Source of the DNA: Leifsonia shinshuensis
Lineage (GTDB): Bacteria > Actinomycetota > Actinomycetes > Actinomycetales > Microbacteriaceae
Assembly: GCF_022606355.1 (NCBI RefSeq)
Contig: NZ_JAHHZQ010000005.1
Span: forward strand, 372,001-436,000
Reading direction: 5' to 3'
Length of the DNA: 64,000 nt
Positions 56,459 to 64,000 of the stretch are shown here, piece after piece (position 1 is the stretch's first letter; every line of letters starts with the position of its first letter). The notes beneath the pieces were generated by a model, which was not told the DNA's origin, ran no database searches, and saw only the letters and a program-made list of their open reading frames with translations. The translations under genes and the position numbers were made by a program.

Positions 56459-57949
56459 ATGGCACTCACCTGGCAGCAGGAGGCGGCACGTCTCAGCTGG
56501 ACGACTGAGCCTCTCGTGGACGGCGTCCGCCGCCCATCCAGCGCCGCCGGCCGGTTCGACCTCGTCAGCCCCCGCGACGGTGCCGTGCTCGCCTCCGTCG
56601 CCGATGGCACCGCTGCCGACGTCGACGCCGCCGTCCGTTCGGCGCGTGCCGTCTTCGAGCGCGGCGAGTGGTCGCGAGCCGCGGCCATCGAGCGGGGCCG
56701 CGCCCTGATGCGCTTCGGCGACCTCGTCGAGGCCAACGCCCGTGAGCTGGCGCTCCGCATCTCACTCGAGATGGGCAAGCCCGTGCAGGACGCCCTCGCG
56801 GTCGAGCTCCGCGCCGTCGCCCAGTGCCTGCGCTGGTACGGTCAGCTCGCCGACAAGCTCCCCGACGAGTCGCCTCAGGCCACGCCCGACGCGCTCGCCC
56901 TCGTCACCCGTGAGCCGGCCGGGGTCGTGGGTGCGGTCGTCCCCTGGAACTTCCCTCTCACGATGACCGCCTGGAAGCTCGGACCAGCGCTCGTCGCCGG
57001 GAACAGCGTCGTCCTCAAGCCCGCCGAGCAGACCAGCGTGTCCGCCCTCCGACTCGGCGAGCTCGCCCTGGAGGCCGGGATCCCGGCCGGCGTGCTGAAC
57101 GTCGTGCCGGGCCGAGGCGACACCGTCGGGGAGGCGCTCGGCCGCCACCCCGACGTCGACGTGCTGACCTTCACGGGCTCGGTCGGGGTGGGCCGGCGCT
57201 TCCTCGCCTACTCGGCGGAGTCGAACGGCAAGCGGGTGTGGCCGGAACTCGGCGGCAAGTCGGCCTCGGTGGTCCTGAGCGATGCCGACGTCGAGGCGGC
57301 CGGGCGCACCAGCGCGTGGGGCGCCTTCTACAACCAGGGCCAGATGTGCAGCGCCTCCTCGCGCATGATCGTGATGCGCGACGTTCACGACCGCGCGGTC
57401 GAGGCCGCCGTCGCCCAGGCCGCGGCCATGGCCCCGTCCGACCCGCTGAGCGGCGCCGCGGCCAGTGGCGCGGTCGTCAGCGAGCGTCAGCTCGAGCGCA
57501 TCCTCGGCTTCGTCGAACGCGCGGTCGCGGACGGGGCGACGCTCGCCGCCGGTTCGGTGACGCGCCACGACATCGGCACGGGGAGAGGCAGTTACGTCGC
57601 GCCGGTGGTCCTCACCGACGTGCGACCCGACATGGAGATCGCACAGGTGGAGGTCTTCGGTCCCGTGCTCTCGGTGATCGCCGTCGACGACGTCGACGAG
57701 GCGGTCGCCGTGGCGAACGGCACACCGTTCGGACTCGGAGCCGGCCTGTGGACCACCGACCTCTCGGCCGCGCACCGCGTCTCGCGGCGGCTGCGCGCGG
57801 GCACCGTCTGGGTCAACTGCTACGAAGAGGGCGACATGTCGATGCCGTTCGGCGGCGTCGGCGACAGCGGCTTCGGGCGCGACAAGGGAGCGCACGCGGT
57901 GGACAAGTACACCGACGTGAAGAGCACCTGGATCGAGCTGGGCGCATGA
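56459..57949 (+). CDS. Aldehyde dehydrogenase (PuuC-like)
   Basis: A 496-residue NAD(P)-dependent aldehyde dehydrogenase. VGAVVPWNFPLTMTAWKLGPAL is the cofactor region, FTGSVGVGRRF the Rossmann loop, ELGGKSASVVL holds the general-base Glu, and the catalytic Cys297 is in NQGQMCSASSRMIV. The protein resembles gamma-glutamyl-gamma-aminobutyraldehyde and related amine-derived aldehyde dehydrogenases. Its stop overlaps the amidotransferase-like gene by four bases, so a joint pathway is likely. The substrate is inferred from context only. Confidence 0.87.
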   Translation: MALTWQQEAARLSWTTEPLVDGVRRPSSAAGRFDLVSPRDGAVLASVADGTAADVDAAVRSARAVFERGEWSRAAAIERGRALMRFGDLVEANARELALRISLEMGKPVQDALAVELRAVAQCLRWYGQLADKLPDESPQATPDALALVTREPAGVVGAVVPWNFPLTMTAWKLGPALVAGNSVVLKPAEQTSVSALRLGELALEAGIPAGVLNVVPGRGDTVGEALGRHPDVDVLTFTGSVGVGRRFLAYSAESNGKRVWPELGGKSASVVLSDADVEAAGRTSAWGAFYNQGQMCSASSRMIVMRDVHDRAVEAAVAQAAAMAPSDPLSGAAASGAVVSERQLERILGFVERAVADGATLAAGSVTRHDIGTGRGSYVAPVVLTDVRPDMEIAQVEVFGPVLSVIAVDDVDEAVAVANGTPFGLGAGLWTTDLSAAHRVSRRLRAGTVWVNCYEEGDMSMPFGGVGDSGFGRDKGAHAVDKYTDVKSTWIELGA

Positions 57950-58674
57950 CCGGGCCGATCATCGGCGTCACGGTCTGGCGCCGTCCGCTGCCGACCGGCC
58001 TCGGAGAGCGCACCGATCTCTACACCCTGGGCGGCGAGTACGCCGACGCGGTGCAGGCCGCGGGCGGCGTTCCGCTGCTGGTGCCCGACACCGTCGAACC
58101 CGACGTTCCCGCACTCATCCGACGGCTCGACGGCCTGTTGCTCTCGGGCGGACAGGACATCGCCGACGGTGCACGGGACGCCACCGAGCACGCTCTGCTC
58201 GCGGAGGCCCAGCGCCTGGGCATGCCGGTCTTCGGCATCTGCCGAGGGCTCCAGATCCTCAACGTCCACCGGGGAGGCACGCTCATCGACGACCTCCCAG
58301 GCACCGAGGACCACCCCGCCGTCGGGAGCGGGGAGGAGCGGCTCAGCCGGCACCACATCGTGGACGCAGCCGGCTGGGTCGCGGACACCCTCCCCGACGA
58401 CGGCATCGTGAACTCCATCCACCACCAGGCGATCGACCGCCTCGGGGCCGGGCTGGCGATCGCCGCCCGCGCCGAGGACGGCACCGTCGAGGCGGTGTCC
58501 GGGACCGACCCCATGCGCTTCCTCCGGGCCGTTCAATGGCACCCGGAGAAGATGCCGGGCATCGAGGGCCGCGCCCACGCGACGCGGCTCCTCGCGCCCT
58601 TCATCGCAGCGGCCGACGGCTATCGCCGGCTCGTCGCGACCACCCCCACCCCCATCAGAAAGGAGTTCGTGTGA
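57946..58674 (+). CDS. Class I glutamine amidotransferase-like hydrolase (PuuD-like, peptidase C26)
   Basis: A 242-residue hydrolase of the gamma-glutamyl-gamma-aminobutyrate hydrolase group. GLLLSGGQDI, nucleophile Cys99 in FGICRGLQILNV and the His/Glu pair in QWHPEKM are all present, so it should be active. In the Puu pathway PuuD splits gamma-Glu-GABA to GABA and glutamate. ATG overlaps the aldehyde dehydrogenase stop, and the stop overlaps the DUF3830 start. No PuuA-type glutamylating ligase or PuuB oxidase lies in the window. Confidence 0.85.
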   Translation: MTGPIIGVTVWRRPLPTGLGERTDLYTLGGEYADAVQAAGGVPLLVPDTVEPDVPALIRRLDGLLLSGGQDIADGARDATEHALLAEAQRLGMPVFGICRGLQILNVHRGGTLIDDLPGTEDHPAVGSGEERLSRHHIVDAAGWVADTLPDDGIVNSIHHQAIDRLGAGLAIAARAEDGTVEAVSGTDPMRFLRAVQWHPEKMPGIEGRAHATRLLAPFIAAADGYRRLVATTPTPIRKEFV

Positions 58675-59150
58675 GCACGACCCCCAAGCGCATCTTCCTC
58701 GAGTTCGAGGGGGGTCCGCGAGCCGAGGCGACGCTCCTGCTCGACGAGGCGCCCAAGACCGCCGAGGCGATCTGGAGCGCCCTCGAGTCGCCCGTGAGCG
58801 ACGACGTGATGCACGCGATGTACGCCGGCCCGGAGATCATGTTCGGCCTGCCGCAGAGCGCGCAGACGTTCGACCCGACCGCCCTCCCGGCGGAGAACCA
58901 GCAGGTCATCCCCGCAGCGGGCGACCTGGTCTGGTTCTTCCAGCCCAAGGAGCTCATGGCCGGGCTGGACTTCGAGCTGTGGGAGGTCGGCATCTTCTAC
59001 GGCAAGGGCGGCCGGATCTTCGGGCCGCTCGGCTGGACCCCCTGCACCATCTGGGCGTCGATCACCAGCGGACTCGAGGAGTTCGCCGCGGCGTGCCAGC
59101 AGACCCGCACCATCGGACTGAAGCGACTCACCATCGGGAGAATCGAATGA
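58671..59150 (+). CDS. DUF3830 family protein
   Basis: A 159-residue protein of the DUF3830 family, recognised by its RIFLEFEGGPRAEATLLLDEAPKTAEAIW start and the GDLVWFFQPKELMAGLDFELWEVGIFYGKGGRIFGPLGWTPCTIWA region. DUF3830 proteins have a cyclophilin-like beta-barrel and no established reaction. GTG 58671 follows AAGGAG and overlaps the hydrolase stop; its own stop overlaps the binding protein by four bases. Being locked between an amidase-type hydrolase and an importer, it may bind or transform the imported compound. Confidence 0.8.
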   Translation: MSTTPKRIFLEFEGGPRAEATLLLDEAPKTAEAIWSALESPVSDDVMHAMYAGPEIMFGLPQSAQTFDPTALPAENQQVIPAAGDLVWFFQPKELMAGLDFELWEVGIFYGKGGRIFGPLGWTPCTIWASITSGLEEFAAACQQTRTIGLKRLTIGRIE

Positions 59151-60046
59151 CGATCACACGCACCCTCCGCCGCGGCCCCCTCGCCGCGGGCATCGGCATC
59201 GCGGCCGCAGCGGCCGCCCTGCTCACCGGCTGCAGCAGCACCAGCGGCTCCTCGGCCCCCTCCACCACCTCCAGCTCCTCGTCGGCGACCGTGAAGCTGC
59301 CCGCTTCCTTCGCCGGGAAGAGCCTCGTGGCGCCGGCCGTCACCGGCTACCCGCCCTACGCCTACCTCGACGGCGGCAAGATCGTCGGCATCAGCACCGA
59401 CCTCGCCACCGCCGTCGGCGGCCCCTGGGGCACGACGGTCACGCTCAAGCAGGACTCCTTCGAGAACGCGCTCCTCGGCGTCAACAGCGGCACCTACTTC
59501 GGTGCGTTCGGCGCCGACGTGACCGCCGAGCGCGAGAAGACGTTCGACCAGGTCTCCTTCCTCGAGGACCACTACCAGTTCATGGGACTGAAGGACGCCA
59601 AGCTCGGCTCGACCATGGACGACCTGTGCGGACTGAAGATCTCGGTCGTCGCCGCCGACAGCGCGATCCCGGTCCTGCAGGACCAGTCGACGAAGTGCAC
59701 GGCAGCGGGCAAGAAGGCGATCAGCGTGCAGACGTTCGCCGATCAGGGCGCTGCGACCCTCGCCGTGACCAGCAAGCAGGTCGACGCGACGACCGCGACG
59801 CTGACCAACCTCGGGTACATTTCGAAGCAGACCTCTGGCCAGTTCAGCATCGGCGGCCCGAAGTACCAGTTCGTCCTCATCGGCATCGCCACCAAGAAGG
59901 GCAACGGGATGGCGCAGGCGCTCGCCGACTCCATCAACGAGCTCATCGCCAACGGCGAGTACACGAAGATCCTCAAGAAGTACGGGGTCGAGGGCGACGC
60001 CATCGCGAAGGCAGAAGTCAACCCGGACCCCAACGTCGGAAAGTAG
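59147..60046 (+). CDS. ABC importer substrate-binding lipoprotein (polar amino acid type)
   Basis: A 299-residue family 3 binding protein. The signal peptide ends in the lipobox LLTGC, with Cys29 lipid-modified, followed by a long Ser/Thr linker. The mature domain shows YPPYAYLDGGKIVGISTDLATAVG and EREKTFDQVSFLEDHYQFMG, typical of polar amino acid or opine binders. The classical ligand-gripping Arg after DVTAER is present. The ligand is unknown, but linkage to hydrolase and dehydrogenase genes suggests an amide or amine compound. Confidence 0.88.
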   Translation: MTITRTLRRGPLAAGIGIAAAAAALLTGCSSTSGSSAPSTTSSSSSATVKLPASFAGKSLVAPAVTGYPPYAYLDGGKIVGISTDLATAVGGPWGTTVTLKQDSFENALLGVNSGTYFGAFGADVTAEREKTFDQVSFLEDHYQFMGLKDAKLGSTMDDLCGLKISVVAADSAIPVLQDQSTKCTAAGKKAISVQTFADQGAATLAVTSKQVDATTATLTNLGYISKQTSGQFSIGGPKYQFVLIGIATKKGNGMAQALADSINELIANGEYTKILKKYGVEGDAIAKAEVNPDPNVGK

Positions 60047-60056
60047 CAGCACCCTC

Positions 60057-61019
60057 ATGCCCGAACACGAACAGGGATCGGCGGCCCTCGCGCCGCACAT
60101 CCCCAACCGCCACATCGCGCGCTGGGTGGTCGCCGCCCTGCTCGTGCTCCTCCTGCTCGGCTGGCTCCAGGGTCTGGCGTTCAACCACGCCCTGGACTGG
60201 CCGACGATCGGGCAGTACTTCCTGAACTACGACGTGCTGGCCGGCCTCGGACGCACGCTGCTCATCACCGCCGTCTCGATCGTCGTCGCCGTCCTCCTCG
60301 GTGGGCTGCTGGCGACGATGCGGCTCTCGGACAACCCGGTGCTGCGCGGGCTCGCCTGGCTGTACGTCTGGTTCTTCCGGTCCGTGCCGCTCCTGGTGCT
60401 GCTGGTCCTGACGTTCAACCTGTCGCTGCTGTGGCCGACGATCGACATCGGCATCCCGTACGGGCCGGTGTTCCTCTCGATCAACACGCAGGAGCTCATC
60501 AATCCGATGGTCGCGGCCATCGTGACGTTCTCACTCCAGCAGGCGGCGTACACGTCGGAGGTGCTGCGCGCCTCCATCCAGTCCGTGCCGGACGGGCAGA
60601 GGGAGGCCGCCGTCGCCCTCGGCATGACCCGCACCCGCACGATGATGAAGATCGTGTTCCCGCAGGCGTTCCGCGTCGCGCTGCCGCCGATCGCGAACGA
60701 CACGATCAACCTGCTGAAGTCGACGTCGCTGGTCGCCTTTATCGCCGTGCCCGACCTGATGTACTCGGTGCAGCAGATCTACTCGTCGAACTTCCGCATC
60801 GTCCCGCTGCTGATCGTGGCGACCCTCTGGTACATGATCGTCGTCTCCATCCTGTCGGTCGGGCAGTTCTTCATCGAGCGCGCGCTGCGCTCCTCGCCGT
60901 CGCGCGTGGGTCGCCGCACGATCGAGGTGGAGCCCGACCTCCCCGACTCCGCGACCCCCGATCACGATTTCGCCGCGACCGGTGCCGCCGACACGACCTC
61001 GAAGGAGAACCGGGCATGA
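60057..61019 (+). CDS. ABC importer permease (polar amino acid type)
   Basis: A 320-residue HisM/GlnP-type permease. About five to six membrane helices, with the family N-terminal sequence [34 protein letters not shown] and the EAA loop [45 protein letters not shown] near residue 180. It has a longer hydrophilic C-terminal tail than usual. Only one permease gene is present, so the channel is probably a homodimer. The stop overlaps the ATPase start. Confidence 0.9.
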   Translation: MPEHEQGSAALAPHIPNRHIARWVVAALLVLLLLGWLQGLAFNHALDWPTIGQYFLNYDVLAGLGRTLLITAVSIVVAVLLGGLLATMRLSDNPVLRGLAWLYVWFFRSVPLLVLLVLTFNLSLLWPTIDIGIPYGPVFLSINTQELINPMVAAIVTFSLQQAAYTSEVLRASIQSVPDGQREAAVALGMTRTRTMMKIVFPQAFRVALPPIANDTINLLKSTSLVAFIAVPDLMYSVQQIYSSNFRIVPLLIVATLWYMIVVSILSVGQFFIERALRSSPSRVGRRTIEVEPDLPDSATPDHDFAATGAADTTSKENRA

Positions 61020-61780
61020 GCCCCTTCCTGCAGGTGACCGACGTCACCAAGCGCTACGACGACGTGACTGTGATCGATGACGTCAGCCTCGACGTCGAGC
61101 GCGGCGAGACCGTCGTGCTGCTCGGGCCGTCGGGAGCGGGCAAGAGCACTCTGCTGCGCTGCATGAACATGCTGGAGCGCATCGACCGCGGCCGCATCGT
61201 CCTCGACGGGGAGGAACTCGGCTGGCGGCCGCACAGGGGTGTCATGCGCGAGCTCTCCGGCCGGGCGGAGGCACGGCAGCGGCAGGAGATCGGGATGGTC
61301 TTCCAGAGCTTCAACCTGTTCGCCCACCTCACCGTGCTGCAGAACGTGATCGAGGCGCCCGTCGGCGTGCTGAAGCGGCCGAAGGCGGAGGCGATCGCCG
61401 AGGCGCGCGAGCTTCTGCGCCAGGTCGGCCTCGAGCACAAGGCGGACGCCTATCCCGCTCAGCTCTCCGGCGGCCAGCAGCAGCGCGTCGCCATCGCGCG
61501 GGCTCTCGCCATGCACCCGAAGCTCATGCTCTTCGACGAGCCGACCAGCGCGCTCGACCCGGAGCTCGTGAGCGAAGTCCTCGATGTGATCAAAGGACTG
61601 GCGACGACCGGCATGACCCTGGTCATCGTGACCCACGAGATCGGGTTCGCGCGCGAAGTGTGCGACCGCTTCGTGTTCATGGAGAACGGGCGGATCGTCG
61701 AGACGGGCGCCTCCGATCGCCTCACGGTCGACGGCGCAGCCAGCCCGCGGACGCGCAACTTCCTCTCGCGCGTGCTCTGA
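61016..61780 (+). CDS. ABC importer ATPase (polar amino acid type)
   Basis: A 254-residue GlnQ/HisP-type ATPase. Walker [10 protein letters not shown] near residue 38, Q-loop [14 protein letters not shown], signature [15 protein letters not shown] near residue 150, Walker [16 protein letters not shown] and the H-loop His in VTHEIGFA are all intact. It energises the adjacent permease. ATG overlaps the permease stop. Last gene of the catabolic locus; no clear terminator was found before guaB. Confidence 0.94.
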   Translation: MSPFLQVTDVTKRYDDVTVIDDVSLDVERGETVVLLGPSGAGKSTLLRCMNMLERIDRGRIVLDGEELGWRPHRGVMRELSGRAEARQRQEIGMVFQSFNLFAHLTVLQNVIEAPVGVLKRPKAEAIAEARELLRQVGLEHKADAYPAQLSGGQQQRVAIARALAMHPKLMLFDEPTSALDPELVSEVLDVIKGLATTGMTLVIVTHEIGFAREVCDRFVFMENGRIVETGASDRLTVDGAASPRTRNFLSRVL

Positions 61781-61788
61781 GTCGCTGA

Positions 61789-63381
<1,593 letters not shown>

Positions 63382-63400
63382 GCGCGGCACGTCGACACCC

Positions 63401-63446
63401 ACGGAGGGGATCCGGTCCTGAGGGCCGGGTCCCCTCCGTCGTTCTG
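63401..63446 (+). terminator. Terminator after guaB
   Basis: ACGGAGGGGATCCGG (63401-63415) pairs with CCGGGTCCCCTCCGT (63425-63439) through 15 base pairs including one T-G pair, with a nine-base loop. CGTTCTG follows, a weak T tract. It lies 19 bases after the guaB stop. Confidence 0.85.
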
Positions 63447-63469
63447 TGCCGACTGGTCGCCACGCCGGG

Positions 63470-63531
63470 TTGACAGCGCAGTGGTTCGGCGTCACAATAG
63501 ATGTCGCGACATGTATGTCGCGACATCTATT
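63470..63531 (+). promoter_or_regulatory. Promoter with perfect 36-base double palindrome operator
   Basis: -35 TTGACA (63470-63475), 17 bases, -10-like CACAAT (63493-63498). AATAGATGTCGCGACAT (63496-63512) and ATGTCGCGACATCTATT (63515-63531) are perfect reverse complements around GT. Each half itself contains the 12-base palindrome ATGTCGCGACAT (63501-63512 and 63515-63526), 14 bases apart. It covers the predicted transcription start and reaches to the ribosome site TGGAGGAA, an ideal place for a repressor. The cognate repressor is not in the window. Confidence 0.85.
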
Positions 63532-63540
63532 GGAGGAACC

Positions 63541-64000
63541 ATGAAGCACATCACACAGGTGTCCGTGATCAGCACCGGAACCGTCCGAATCAGACCCGAG
63601 CACGTCGAGACGAACGGGACGCCGCGACTGTGGTGGCTGAACACGTCCCGGCAATGGACGGCTCCGCGCCCGATCAACGTCTACGTGATCGAACACGAGC
63701 GCGGCCTGGTCCTCTTCGACACCGGGCAGGACCGTCGCTCGGTCACCGACCCGTCGTACTTCCCCGGTGGCGTGGTGGGGCACCTCTACCGTCGCCTCGC
63801 CGACTTCGACATCCCCGAGCACGCCACGCTCGGCGACCAGCTGAGCGCGCAGGGGTACGACATCGCCGACGTGCGCTACGCGATCCTCTCGCACCTGCAC
63901 CAGGACCACATCGGCGGACTGCGCGAACTCCCGCGGTCGGCACAGGTGCTGGTGAGCGCTACGGACCTGGCGTCGGCCGACAAGCGGTTCGCGGTTCTGG
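63541..64000 (+). CDS. Metallo-beta-lactamase-fold hydrolase, lactonase-like (5' part)
   Basis: The first 153 residues of a gene that runs off the end of the window. INVYVIEHERGLVLFDTGQ begins the fold, and the zinc motif AILSHLHQDHIGGL gives His118, His120, Asp122 and His123. This arrangement resembles N-acyl homoserine lactonases and related MBL hydrolases, but the substrate cannot be named from this part. ATG 63541 follows GGAGGAA and directly abuts the palindromic operator, so repression with induction by a ligand is likely. Confidence 0.83.
   Translation, partial: MKHITQVSVISTGTVRIRPEHVETNGTPRLWWLNTSRQWTAPRPINVYVIEHERGLVLFDTGQDRRSVTDPSYFPGGVVGHLYRRLADFDIPEHATLGDQLSAQGYDIADVRYAILSHLHQDHIGGLRELPRSAQVLVSATDLASADKRFAVL

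Noticed and set aside
56459-58674. A complete Puu putrescine pathway
   Set aside because: Only PuuC- and PuuD-like genes are present; no glutamate-putrescine ligase or gamma-glutamylputrescine oxidase lies in the window, so the pathway name was not assigned.

Overview
This window reads as a single high-GC actinobacterial chromosome segment. The ribosomal gene order, dense stop/start overlaps (ATGA, GTGA, TGATG), frequent GTG and TTG starts, and a VARTG-type sorting motif suggest Microbacteriaceae, perhaps Leifsonia-like. That placement is inference from gene content, not from a database match. No tRNA, rRNA, CRISPR array, transposase or phage gene was seen.

Layout. Positions 1-3944 hold the end of an unknown gene and a minus-strand operon (gmhA, gmhB, hddA, hddC, wecG/tagA-like) that should make GDP-D-glycero-alpha-D-manno-heptose and use it in a surface glycan. 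Positions 4088-8817 are the str operon (rpsL, rpsG, fusA, tuf), closed by a clear terminator. Positions 8902-15059 form an insert between the str and S10 operons: a large sortase-type surface protein, a possible 24-residue peptide, an orphan AbiEi-like protein and three glycosyltransferases. Positions 15415-31236 are the S10, spc and alpha ribosomal operons with secY, adk, map, infA, rpmJ and rpoA. They are unusual for lacking rpsN (S14) after rplE, for four strong internal hairpins, and for low-complexity tails on L15, L17, L29, S3 and S5.

Positions 31316-36129 are a compact shikimate-utilisation unit: a QsuB-type 3-dehydroshikimate dehydratase and a shikimate dehydrogenase face a TetR regulator and an MHS-family transporter. 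It should convert imported shikimate to protocatechuate. Positions 36139-39919 carry a double GNAT protein, truA and a two-component system. Positions 40016-42573 carry rplM-rpsI and glmM. After three paralogous small XRE regulators come coaA, glmS, acpS, alr and the t6A genes tsaE, tsaB, rimI and tsaD, with a kinase-like gene inserted. Then follow a DUF4190 membrane protein, a THUMP-like methyltransferase, a groES without groEL, and a RarD-type transporter.

Positions 55366-61780 form a probable catabolic and uptake locus: a double-module Lrp/AsnC regulator, aldehyde dehydrogenase, class I glutamine amidotransferase-type hydrolase, DUF3830 protein and a polar amino acid ABC importer. The set resembles part of the gamma-glutamyl-amine (Puu) route, but the first two enzymes are absent, so the substrate is open. 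It is the best candidate here for an undescribed pathway. The window ends with guaB and the start of a lactonase-like metallo-beta-lactamase gene behind a perfect 36-bp palindromic operator.

Two promoter patterns stand out. The infA and rplM promoters share a nearly identical 15-base element just after the -10 box. At least eleven genes have a TANNNT box only 6-8 bases before the start codon, as expected of leaderless transcripts.
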